Assembly (NCBI GenBank): GCA_029779385.1 | Contig: JAKPAQ010000409.1 | Coordinates: forward strand, 1-45,183 | Direction of reading: 5' to 3' | Length of the DNA stretch: 45,183 nucleotides | Source: Actinomycetes bacterium | GTDB lineage: Bacteria > Actinomycetota > Actinomycetes > Propionibacteriales > Nocardioidaceae | Shown here: piece by piece, positions 9,214 through 16,687 of the stretch | How positions within the stretch are numbered: position 1 is the first letter of the stretch | How the letters are laid out: the number at the start of each line of letters is the position of its first letter | Position numbers and translations under genes: made by a program | The notes under the pieces: generated by a model | What the model was told of the DNA's origin: nothing | The model's database searches: none | What the model saw: only the letters and a program-made list of their open reading frames with translations

Positions 9214-9780
9214 TCAGAGCATGATCTCGATGTCGTCACGCTTGACGACGCCAGAAACATCCACTCCCGAAATCAGGTCGACGACGAATCCGCGACCGGG
9301 GATCTCGCCCTCGGTATCAATCTCAAGCCACGGCACGAGTACGAAACCGCGCTCGCTGGCCAATGGGTGCGGCAAAGTCAGTCGCTCGTCGTCAGCAATT
9401 CGATCGCCAACGACGATGATGTCAACGTCGAGGGTGCGCGGGGCGCCAGGCTCACTGCGGGTGCGATCGAATGCGTCCTCGATCGCCATCGCGCGGTCCA
9501 GCAGGGTGTGAACCGTCAGCGTCGTGTCGATCAGCACCACGGCGTTGAGGAACTTGCCCGAGCCTTCGGGGACGTCACCAAAGGGATCAGTTTCATAGAC
9601 CGAGGAGATCGCGACCACGGTGACCTCAGGGGTGTCCTCCAGCGCCGAAACGGCTCCTTGGAGTCGACCAGCGCGGTCCCCGAGGTTCGAGCCGATTGAC
9701 AGCACAGCCTGCCGGATAGGACGCATTCCACCAGTCATGGTGTCGGCGTCTAGTTCGTACGGGGTTGGTGCTTCAGTCAC
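9214..9780 (-). CDS. folK: 2-amino-4-hydroxy-6-hydroxymethyldihydropteridine diphosphokinase
   Basis: 188 residues from GTG 9780, which overlaps the folB stop as GTGA and has GGAG six bases upstream; an ATG at 9738 is the alternative. HPPK transfers pyrophosphate from ATP to 6-hydroxymethyl-7,8-dihydropterin, supplying FolP. Visible signatures are LSIGSNLGDRAGRLQGAV (~31-48), VYETDPFGDVPEGSGKFLNAV, the HPPK signature PRTLDVDIIVVGD with two metal-binding aspartates (~118-130), and LTLPHPLASERGFVLVPW. Length is slightly above the ~160 typical because of an N-terminal extension. Part of folE-folP-(NTF2-like)-folB-folK with overlapping or nearly overlapping ends, so translationally coupled. Confidence 0.95.
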   Translation of the reverse strand: MTEAPTPYELDADTMTGGMRPIRQAVLSIGSNLGDRAGRLQGAVSALEDTPEVTVVAISSVYETDPFGDVPEGSGKFLNAVVLIDTTLTVHTLLDRAMAIEDAFDRTRSEPGAPRTLDVDIIVVGDRIADDERLTLPHPLASERGFVLVPWLEIDTEGEIPGRGFVVDLISGVDVSGVVKRDDIEIML

Positions 9781-10154
9781 TGTTTGCTCCGCTCCATCGT
9801 CACGGCAACGTCGGTGAACGCCACCTCGATCGGTGCCTGAGGTTTGTGAACCGTCACTCTTGCCCAACGGACGGGTTCATGGCCCAGACACACGTTCACT
9901 ATACGGAGGGCGAGTGTCTCGATCAGGTCCACCGGGTCGCTGGTGATCTGCGCGACGACCTGCTCGGCGAGTTCTCCGTAGTGAACAGTGCGAAAAAGGT
10001 CGCCCGAGGTTGCGGCCGGTTCAAGGTCTACCGACAAATCGAGGTCCACAATGAATGTCTGCCCTTCACGCCGTTCGTGTTCGAAAACTCCGTGATAGCC
10101 GACCGCTGACAGGCCCCGCAACTCGATCCGGTCGCCCAAGTTCTGCTCGCTCAT
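9777..10154 (-). CDS. folB: dihydroneopterin aldolase
   Basis: 125 residues from ATG 10154, which overlaps the preceding stop as ATGA; GGAGG lies four bases upstream. FolB cleaves 7,8-dihydroneopterin to 6-hydroxymethyldihydropterin and glycolaldehyde. Seen: RIELRGLSAVGYHGVFEHER (~9-28, with the YHGVFEHER active-site region), FIVDLDLSVDLEPAATSGDL, TVHYGELAEQV (~58) and the C-terminal VTVHKPQAPIEVAFTDVAV with the conserved lysine. Length matches the family. Lies between the NTF2-like gene and folK; the GTGA overlap with folK indicates coupling. Confidence 0.95.
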   Translation of the reverse strand: MSEQNLGDRIELRGLSAVGYHGVFEHERREGQTFIVDLDLSVDLEPAATSGDLFRTVHYGELAEQVVAQITSDPVDLIETLALRIVNVCLGHEPVRWARVTVHKPQAPIEVAFTDVAVTMERSKQ

Positions 10155-10558
10155 TCGTCCTCCGGTCCAAGAAGTGGTGAGGCGTGACGAGCCCAGTATC
10201 GCCATTGGCCGCGGTGTTTGACCAGCACGGCCGTGCAGATCGCTTTGCCGCCGTTGAACTCCGCAATCGAATCGGCGGCCGAGAGGATGTTCTCGGTGCA
10301 GACCACGATCGCCGTTGTGGGATTTTCCGGCGGCAAGAGCGTGACTTCAACATCGGTCAGGAAGAACTGAATATAGGAAACTCCGGCCATCAGCACCGTC
10401 CAGGAACGCAAAATCGGGCCGGTCCCGTGCAGCGGGGCTGCACCAGGGTGAACGCAAGTCGTGCCAACGTCATCAACCCAAAGTGATGACATCAGGTCTA
10501 GGTCGCCGCTCTCGACGGCGTCATAGAGGGCGCGGTGGGCCGCGCGAACGTCATTCAC
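10151..10558 (-). CDS. NTF2/SnoaL-like protein embedded in the folate operon
   Basis: 135 residues from GTG 10558, which lies inside the end of folP (8-base overlap); the stop overlaps the folB start. The sequence is a cone-shaped NTF2-like (SnoaL/DUF4440) fold: helix VRAAHRALYDAVESGDLDLM, then WVDDVGTTCVHPGAAPLHG (~29-47), then SWTVLMAG and alternating strands through IVVCTENIL and AVLVKHRGQWRYWARHASPL. Such domains often bind small hydrophobic or heterocyclic ligands or act as enzymes, but the sequence does not reveal which. Its fully overlapping position between folP and folB argues for a role tied to folate, perhaps a missing pterin step or a binding factor. That is inference only. Confidence 0.8.
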   Translation of the reverse strand: MNDVRAAHRALYDAVESGDLDLMSSLWVDDVGTTCVHPGAAPLHGTGPILRSWTVLMAGVSYIQFFLTDVEVTLLPPENPTTAIVVCTENILSAADSIAEFNGGKAICTAVLVKHRGQWRYWARHASPLLGPEDE

Positions 10559-11396
10559 TGGCTGTGGTCGCTTGAAGTTTCGCAACGACTCGAACGGCGT
10601 CGGCGCTCGCCCGAGGCTCGTGAACCCGGACGCACCACGCGCCGGCGGCGGCCGCCAGCGTGGACAGTGCCACCGTCGCATCGTCACGGTCGTCTGCCGG
10701 GCGCGGACCGACCTCGTCGGCCAGCAGCGCCCCGAGGAAGCCTTTTCGACTGGCCGCAACCAGCAGGCGGTGGCCGAGGTCGACAAACCGGTCGAGGTTG
10801 GCCAAAAGCTCCCAGTTTTGTTCGCCGGTCTTGCTGAACCCGAGACCGGGGTCGAGGACGATTTTCGTTGGGTCAACGCCAGCCGCGGCCACTAGGTCGC
10901 GCTGGGCGGTCAACTCGGCGAGCACGTCGGCCACCACGTCGTCATAGTTCGTGTGCTCTTGCATCTTGGGCGAGTGAGCGCGCCAGTGCATCACCACGAA
11001 CGGGATCTCAGCTTCGGCCACCAGCGGTACCATCGCGGGGTCGGCGCGGCCGCCCGAAACGTCATTGACGATCGCAGCGCCTGCCGACAACGCCTGCTCG
11101 GCGGTTTCAGCCCACATCGTGTCGACTGACACGCGAACGCCGGCGTCGGCCAACCGGCGAACGACCGGCACCACTCGGCGCAACTCTTCAGCCCGATCTA
11201 CCGGCTGGGCGCCTGGCCGCGTGGACTCCCCGCCAACATCGACGAGGTCGGCGCCGGCGCGCACGAGTTCAAGTCCGTGTTCGGCGGCGACGCCCGGATC
11301 GAACCAGCGTCCGCCGTCGGAGAAGGAATCGGGGGTGACGTTTACGACGCCCATCACCAAACAGCGATTCTGCGGCAGTCCGGGCAGTATTCCCAT
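10551..11396 (-). CDS. folP: dihydropteroate synthase
   Basis: 281 residues from ATG 11396 with AAGGAT five bases upstream; the possible upstream extension reads through folE in another frame and is not used. FolP condenses 6-hydroxymethyldihydropterin pyrophosphate with p-aminobenzoate. Visible motifs: MGVVNVTPDSFSDGGRW (~14-30), GADLVDVGGESTRPGAQPV (~46-64), IVNDVSGG (~107), DPGLGFSKTGEQN (~190) and ASRKGFLGALL (~219). These are the standard pterin, phosphate and sulfonamide-site loops. Length is normal. Its 3' end overlaps the NTF2-like gene. Confidence 0.96.
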   Translation of the reverse strand: MGILPGLPQNRCLVMGVVNVTPDSFSDGGRWFDPGVAAEHGLELVRAGADLVDVGGESTRPGAQPVDRAEELRRVVPVVRRLADAGVRVSVDTMWAETAEQALSAGAAIVNDVSGGRADPAMVPLVAEAEIPFVVMHWRAHSPKMQEHTNYDDVVADVLAELTAQRDLVAAAGVDPTKIVLDPGLGFSKTGEQNWELLANLDRFVDLGHRLLVAASRKGFLGALLADEVGPRPADDRDDATVALSTLAAAAGAWCVRVHEPRASADAVRVVAKLQATTASE

Positions 11397-11413
11397 TGCT
11401 GATCCTTGGCAGG

Positions 11414-11977
11414 TCAACCGGTGATCAAGTTCATCGCTTCGGCCCGAGTAGCCGGATCGAGAAGTTGTCCACGAACCGCGCTGGTAATCGTGCGTGCGCC
11501 GGCCTTGGACACCCCACGCATCGTCATGCACAAGTGCTCGGCCTCGATCACCACGATCACGCCTTCGGGCCCGAGCACCTCGACCATCGCCTCGGCGATT
11601 TGGGTGGTCAGTCGTTCCTGCACCTGCAAGCGGCGCGCATAGACGTCTACTAGGCGAGCCAACTTCGACAAGCCGGTGACGTGGCCGCTTAGCCCGGGGA
11701 TATAGCCGATGTGCGCGACGCCGAAGAACGGCACCATGTGGTGTTCGCACATGCTCCAGACTTCGATGTCTTTGACAAGCACGAGTTCGCGGTGGCCGAC
11801 CTCGAACACGGCCGACAAAACCTCGGTTGCGTCTTGGTCGTAGCCGCCAAGCAGTTCACCGTAGGCGCGAGCGACCCGCGCGGGCGTCTGTTGCAGACCG
11901 TCGCGGTCGGGGTCCTCGCCGACCGCGGCAAGAAGCTCTCGAACTGCTGCCTCGGCGCGGGCTTGGTCGATAGGCAT
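11414..11977 (-). CDS. folE: GTP cyclohydrolase I
   Basis: 187 residues, starting at ATG 11977 with GAGGAG six bases upstream; that ribosome site overlaps the ftsH stop codon, so the two are coupled. FolE converts GTP to dihydroneopterin triphosphate, the first step of the folate pathway. The zinc ligands of the active site are present: Cys77 in [10 protein letters not shown], and His148 and Cys150 in [12 protein letters not shown]. The [20 protein letters not shown] loop is also typical. Length and motifs are those of the classical zinc enzyme, not the FolE2 type. Confidence 0.97.
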   Translation of the reverse strand: MPIDQARAEAAVRELLAAVGEDPDRDGLQQTPARVARAYGELLGGYDQDATEVLSAVFEVGHRELVLVKDIEVWSMCEHHMVPFFGVAHIGYIPGLSGHVTGLSKLARLVDVYARRLQVQERLTTQIAEAMVEVLGPEGVIVVIEAEHLCMTMRGVSKAGARTITSAVRGQLLDPATRAEAMNLITG

Positions 11978-11986
11978 GCGGGCTCC

Positions 11987-13999
11987 TCAGTTGCTCGGGG
12001 ACTCACCTGGCAGTTGCTGATCCGCAGCCGGCACGTCCGGCTCGCTGTCAGGGGCGATCACGGTCGACTCACCGGCGGGTTCAGTCTCGGCCGATGCGCG
12101 TGGCGGAGCCTGGATAGGCGGCAAATGAGATGGGACCCGGGTGTCTGAACCGGTCCAGGCCGGTCGGATTTCGCGTCGGCGCAACGGTTCGAAGATTGCT
12201 GCCACTTGGGCCTTGTCGAGGGTTTCCTTCTCCATCAGTTCACGCACGAGCGCATCCAAAACGTCCCGGTTGTCGACCAGAACGTCGAAGGCCTCTTGAT
12301 GGGCATAGGCAATCAGGCTCGAGATCTCTTCGTCAATTGTCGACGCGACCGACTCCGAATAGTTGCGAGTATGGCCAAGATCGCGACCGAGGAACGGTTG
12401 GCTGTTGTCTTCGCCGAAACGGACTGCCCCGATTCGTTCGCTCATGCCGTACTGGGTGACCATCGCCCGAGCGAGGTTAGTCGCCTTCTCGATGTCGTTG
12501 CCGGCACCGGTTGTCGGGTTGTGGAACACCAACTCCTCGGCGGCGCGGCCACCGAGCATGTAGGCGAGTTTGTCGAGCAGTTCAGCGCGCGTCTGGCTGT
12601 ACTTGTCCTCATCGGGCAGGACCATCGTGTAACCAAGGGCGCGACCGCGCGGCAAGATGGTGATCTTGTGTACGGGGTCGCTTTGCGGCAGCGCTGCCGC
12701 CACGAGTGCGTGGCCACCTTCGTGATACGCGGTGACGAGGCGTTCGTGCTCGTTCATCAGGCGGGTGCGCTTTTGCGGCCCGGCAATGACGCGGTCGATG
12801 GCCTCGTCAAGCGCGGAGTTATCAATCGTGGTCTCGTTGTTTCGGGCGGCCAGCAGCGCCGCCTCGTTGAGCACGTTCGCCAAGTCGGCGCCGCTGAATC
12901 CGGGGGTGCGCCGGGCGACTGCTTCTAGATCGACGCCCTCGGCGAGCGGCTTACCGCGAGCATGAACCTTGAGGATTTGGGTACGGCCGGCCAGGTCGGG
13001 GGCTTCGACGCCGATCTGGCGATCGAAGCGGCCGGGCCGCAGCAAGGCAGGGTCGAGCACGTCGGGCCGGTTGGTCGCCGCGATCAGGATCACGCCGCCG
13101 CGAACGTCGAAGCCGTCCATCTCGACGAGCAACTGGTTTAGGGTCTGTTCGCGTTCGTCGTGCCCGCCGCCCATGCCGGTGCCGCGGTGGCGACCGACTG
13201 CGTCGATCTCGTCGATGAACACGATCGCGGGGGCGTTCTCTTTGGCCTGTTCGAACAGGTCGCGGACTCGGCTGGCGCCGACACCGACGAACATTTCAAC
13301 GAAGTCAGAACCGGAGATTGAATAGAACGGGACTCCCGCCTCGCCGGCGACTGCGCGCGCGAGCAGGGTCTTGCCGGTGCCCGGAGGACCGTAGAGCAGC
13401 ACGCCCTTGGGGATCTTCGCGCCGACCGCCTGGAACTTGGCTGGCTCCTGCAAGAACTCCTTGATTTCGCCGAGCTCTTCGATCGCCTCGTCACAACCAG
13501 CCACATCGGCAAACGTCGTTTGCGGAGTGTCCTTGTTCATCAGCTTGGCCATGGACTTGGCGAACTGCATAACTCGGCCGCCGCCGCCCTGCATCGAGTT
13601 CATCAGCCACAGGAAAATCAGGATGAAGATGACGAACGGCAACAGGCTGAACAGCATCGACAGCAGGGTGTTCTGCTTTGGCACCTTGACGTTGTAGGAG
13701 TCCATCTTGCCGTCGTCGACGAGTTTTTGGGCCTGCGTGACCAAGGTGTTGCTCTGATCGCCCAACCACGTCGCCTTGACCTTGGTTTTGCCGTCGGTCA
13801 GCGTCGCCTTGATCTCCTGCTCACCTTCAGTGAAGGTGGCCTTCTTGATCTTGGCGTCGTTGAAGTAACTGACCATCGTGGCGGTCTTGACTTCTTTGTA
13901 GCCGTCGGCGTTGCCCGAGAAGACGAGCACGCCGATGACCACTGCTGAGATCAGCAGGATCCAAAGCCAAGGCGATTTGAAGATGTTCTTGAAGTTCAT
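11987..13999 (-). CDS. ftsH: ATP-dependent zinc metalloprotease FtsH
   Basis: 670 residues. Membrane-anchored AAA+ protease that extracts and degrades membrane and regulatory proteins. Two N-terminal membrane segments (~11-28 and ~112-133) flank a ~80-residue extracytoplasmic domain. The AAA domain has Walker A GPPGTGKT (204-211), Walker B IVFIDEID (~259) and the second region of homology [20 protein letters not shown] (~309-328). The zinc site is HEGGH (426-430), a variant of HEAGH common in this phylum, with the third ligand Asp502 in NDIEKA. The C-terminus has a proline- and acid-rich tail of ~45 residues. No strong ribosome site precedes ATG 13999. Follows hpt by 24 bases and precedes folE. 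Confidence 0.97.
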   Translation of the reverse strand: MNFKNIFKSPWLWILLISAVVIGVLVFSGNADGYKEVKTATMVSYFNDAKIKKATFTEGEQEIKATLTDGKTKVKATWLGDQSNTLVTQAQKLVDDGKMDSYNVKVPKQNTLLSMLFSLLPFVIFILIFLWLMNSMQGGGGRVMQFAKSMAKLMNKDTPQTTFADVAGCDEAIEELGEIKEFLQEPAKFQAVGAKIPKGVLLYGPPGTGKTLLARAVAGEAGVPFYSISGSDFVEMFVGVGASRVRDLFEQAKENAPAIVFIDEIDAVGRHRGTGMGGGHDEREQTLNQLLVEMDGFDVRGGVILIAATNRPDVLDPALLRPGRFDRQIGVEAPDLAGRTQILKVHARGKPLAEGVDLEAVARRTPGFSGADLANVLNEAALLAARNNETTIDNSALDEAIDRVIAGPQKRTRLMNEHERLVTAYHEGGHALVAAALPQSDPVHKITILPRGRALGYTMVLPDEDKYSQTRAELLDKLAYMLGGRAAEELVFHNPTTGAGNDIEKATNLARAMVTQYGMSERIGAVRFGEDNSQPFLGRDLGHTRNYSESVASTIDEEISSLIAYAHQEAFDVLVDNRDVLDALVRELMEKETLDKAQVAAIFEPLRRREIRPAWTGSDTRVPSHLPPIQAPPRASAETEPAGESTVIAPDSEPDVPAADQQLPGESPSN

Positions 14000-14023
14000 G
14001 CAGGGGTGTTCCGTCCGGTCCGC

Positions 14024-14596
14024 TCAGGAATACATGTGTGGTGACAGTGTGCCGATACTGCGCAAATTTCGGTAGGACTCGTTGAAATCCAGGCCGTAGC
14101 CGACCACGAAAGCATTAGGAATATCGAAGCCAACGTACTTGACTTCGACCGGCATTTCGAGCGCTTCTGGCTTACGCAACAAGGTGGCAATCTCAACTGT
14201 TGCTGGACCGCGCGAGCGCAGGTTCGCCACCAGCCACGAAAGAGTCAGGCCGGTGTCGATGATGTCTTCGACGACCAGGACGTGGCGACCGTTCAAGTCG
14301 GTGTCCAAGTCTTTGAGGATCCGCACGACACCGGAAGATTTGGTTCCCGCATAGGACGAGATCGCCATCCAGTCGATCTCGACGTGGCGGTTGAGTGAGC
14401 GCGACAGGTCGGCCATCACCATGACCGCGCCTTTGAGGACCCCGACCAAGAGCAGGTCTCGCCCCTCATAATCGGCCTCGATTTGGCGGGCCATTTCGGC
14501 CAATCGGGTCTGGATTTGCTCCTCGGTGAAGAGCGGCTGGGTCAGGTCAAGATCGGCTTCAACATGCTCAGTGTCCACTGGGTCAGCGTGCCACAT
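14024..14596 (-). CDS. hpt: hypoxanthine phosphoribosyltransferase
   Basis: 190 residues if it starts at ATG 14596 (MWHADPVDTEH); a GTG at 14578 would begin VDTEHVEAD, closer to some homologues, and no good ribosome site separates the choices. Salvages hypoxanthine and guanine with PRPP to form IMP and GMP. Seen: EEQIQTRLAEMARQIEADYE (~34-53), LLLVGVLKGAVMVMADLSR (~57), the PRPP-binding motif VLVVEDIIDTGLTL (~114-127) and the C-terminal VGYGLDFNESYRNL. Sits between tilS and ftsH, a conserved neighbourhood. The ~80 bases upstream contain a TTGACG but no convincing paired -10. Confidence 0.94.
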   Translation of the reverse strand: MWHADPVDTEHVEADLDLTQPLFTEEQIQTRLAEMARQIEADYEGRDLLLVGVLKGAVMVMADLSRSLNRHVEIDWMAISSYAGTKSSGVVRILKDLDTDLNGRHVLVVEDIIDTGLTLSWLVANLRSRGPATVEIATLLRKPEALEMPVEVKYVGFDIPNAFVVGYGLDFNESYRNLRSIGTLSPHMYS

Positions 14597-14675
14597 TCGA
14601 GGCCGCGAAATGTAGTCGGTTGCCCCAAGCGACTGACGTTTGGCCTGCGCCACGCCGCGTTTTGGTGACGAAACG

Positions 14676-15632
14676 TCAATCGGAGCGCGAACTTGGGCTC
14701 TCGTGGAAGTGGACGGCGTGGGCTTCGCGCACCGCGGTGACGTGACCCGGCAGTTCGATCTGGGTGCCGCCACGTGCGGCGAGCAAGCTGTCTAGGGCCA
14801 GCGTGTGGCCGTGGCTGAGTTCACCCGCATTCGCGCCAGCAGCGATCGCGAGTCTGCGCCAGACCCGCAACCGGATCGGCTGCTCGACCTCGGCGAAACT
14901 CACCACGTCGTCGATGCCGCCGGCGCCGGCCAACGTCGCCAGAGCGATTCGGTCGAGCAGGTCAGCGTCGAGGCGAACGAGGTCGGCCGTGCGGGCCAGC
15001 GCTTCGGCGACCCCGCCGCCGAGTACGTCCTCGAGCATGGGCAACAGCTCGCGCCGCACCCGCACTCGCCGATACGCGGGGTCGTCGTTGTGGGGATCGC
15101 TCCACCAGTCGAGGTCGTGCCAGCGACAAATGTGTTCGGTCTCGGCTCGACGCAGACTCAAGAACGGCCGGTGTAGTCGCCCGCTGATTGGCCGCATCCC
15201 GTCGATCGCGCGCGGCCCAGAACCTCGACCGAGCCCCAACAGGACCGTCTCGGCCTGGTCGTCGAGGGTGTGGGCCAGCAGAATCGCAGAGTCCCCCGCC
15301 TCCTCGTGCAAGGCCCGATACCGCGCCGCCCGGGCAGCGTCCTCGGGGCCGGTCCCAAGATCTTCGACCGAAACTTGGCGAACAACCGCTGGCAGGCCGA
15401 GCGCCGCGCATTGTTCGGCGGCCCTGGCGGCCACCTCGGCAGAGCCTGCTTGAAGGCCGTGATCGACGACAACCGCGCGAGCATCCGCGCCGCGACGGCG
15501 CACGAAGAAGCCAACTGCCGCGGCTAAGGCCAGCGAATCGGCGCCGCCAGAAACCGCCACCACGACCGGAGTAGAAAGGTGCGGTTCGACCAGGTTCCTG
15601 GCCTTGGCGACAACCGGGTCGAGACGAACCAC
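14676..15632 (-). CDS. tilS: tRNA(Ile) lysidine synthetase
   Basis: About 318 residues from GTG 15632 (VVRLDPVVAKARN), which comes right before the stop of the upstream zincin gene; other in-frame starts upstream are possible, since the frame stays open to ~15686. TilS uses ATP to attach lysine to C34 of the minor isoleucine tRNA, changing its decoding from AUG to AUA. The N-type ATP-pyrophosphatase P-loop AVSGGADSLALA (~26-37) is clear, followed by VVVDHGLQ, AARAARYRAL, LLAHTLDDQAETVLLGLGRG (~131-150) and RRVRVRRELLPML. The C-terminal domain is short, as is usual in this phylum. Same-strand neighbours hpt and ftsH fit a housekeeping operon. Confidence 0.92.
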   Translation of the reverse strand: MVRLDPVVAKARNLVEPHLSTPVVVAVSGGADSLALAAAVGFFVRRRGADARAVVVDHGLQAGSAEVAARAAEQCAALGLPAVVRQVSVEDLGTGPEDAARAARYRALHEEAGDSAILLAHTLDDQAETVLLGLGRGSGPRAIDGMRPISGRLHRPFLSLRRAETEHICRWHDLDWWSDPHNDDPAYRRVRVRRELLPMLEDVLGGGVAEALARTADLVRLDADLLDRIALATLAGAGGIDDVVSFAEVEQPIRLRVWRRLAIAAGANAGELSHGHTLALDSLLAARGGTQIELPGHVTAVREAHAVHFHESPSSRSD

Positions 15633-15636
15633 AGAC

Positions 15637-16677
15637 TCAACCGTGAACGCGAGTGACCCAAGACTTCGGGTCGAGAATTTCGTCACGGCTCGGCAGGTTT
15701 GCCGGTCCGGCCCAAACCGCGTCGAAGCCTTCCTTGCCGACCTGATCGGTCACCGCACGCACAAAAGTCGCTCCGTCGCTGTATTGGCGCATCTTCGCCT
15801 CGAAGCCCAAAAGTCGACGCAGCGCCTTCGAAAGCGGTGATCCGCCGCCGCGACGCTTGGTGAACTTGCGGCGGATCTCGGCCACAGTCGGCACCACCTC
15901 TGGACCAATGTCGTCCATCACCACGTCGGCGTGCCCTTCAAGCAGCGACATGATCCCGGTCAACTGCGCCACGACTTCTCGCTGTTGCTCGTTCTGGAAC
16001 AGGTCTGCCAGCGACTTGTCTGAATCGCCGCGCACGATCCGAACGAGTTCGGGCAGCGCCTCGGACATCATTTCGGTGACGGCGCCGCCGCCGATATCGG
16101 TGGCATCAGTCAAGGTGGCGATCTGCGACAGCATGTGCTCGCGCATCCACGGGACCGCCGTGAACTGTGCCCGGTGGGTCTCCTCGTGCAGGCAAACCCA
16201 GCGGCGAAAATCAGTCGGATCGACTTCTAGTTCACGTTCGACGTGGACGATGTTCGGCGCGACCAGCAGCAGCCGCCCGGGGCCGGATTCGCCCTCGCTG
16301 AACGGGTCGAACTGACCGAGCACCTTGCCGCCGAGGAAGGCCACGATCGCGCCCATCTCGACCCCGGTCATTCGGCGGCCGACGGATCGCGAAATGCCCG
16401 TAGGCAACTTGCCTTCGGCAGCGATTTTGGCGTCGATCGGCGCCACCAGGAATTTGAACGAGTCTAGGTTCGCGTCGGCCCACCTGGCCCGATCCACCAC
16501 CAGCACTGGCGTCCGGTGAGCAGGCGTCAGTCCGGTGAACTCACGCACCGGCCCTTCGGCCACGAGTGAGGCCTCGCGCAGGTCGGCCACCACGTCGGCG
16601 ACCTCGGCACTGCTCAGGTCGGGGCCCGGCCCCATCAGGCGGCGCGCGGTCGATTGTGCGACGTTCCAGTCGATCAT
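15637..16677 (-). CDS. DUF2342 family zinc-dependent metalloprotease-like protein
   Basis: 346 residues from ATG 16677 (MIDWNVAQSTARRLMGPGPD), the family's usual N-terminus. The central region carries a zincin-type signature, VCLHEETHRAQF (~160-171; HExxH with Glu as catalytic base), followed by a helical region including EMMSEALPE and LEGHADVVMD, where a further metal ligand is expected. Members of this family are sometimes named F420 biosynthesis-associated proteins or putative hydrolases, but no substrate is established to my knowledge. The conserved position directly before tilS is typical for Actinomycetota. Overlap or near-overlap with tilS suggests co-expression. Confidence 0.88.
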   Translation of the reverse strand: MIDWNVAQSTARRLMGPGPDLSSAEVADVVADLREASLVAEGPVREFTGLTPAHRTPVLVVDRARWADANLDSFKFLVAPIDAKIAAEGKLPTGISRSVGRRMTGVEMGAIVAFLGGKVLGQFDPFSEGESGPGRLLLVAPNIVHVERELEVDPTDFRRWVCLHEETHRAQFTAVPWMREHMLSQIATLTDATDIGGGAVTEMMSEALPELVRIVRGDSDKSLADLFQNEQQREVVAQLTGIMSLLEGHADVVMDDIGPEVVPTVAEIRRKFTKRRGGGSPLSKALRRLLGFEAKMRQYSDGATFVRAVTDQVGKEGFDAVWAGPANLPSRDEILDPKSWVTRVHG

Positions 16678-16687
16678 GGCGTCCAAC

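Noticed and set aside
14805..15574. Plus-strand open frames across tilS
   Set aside because: GC-rich antisense frames lacking any domain. tilS motifs on the other strand are unambiguous.
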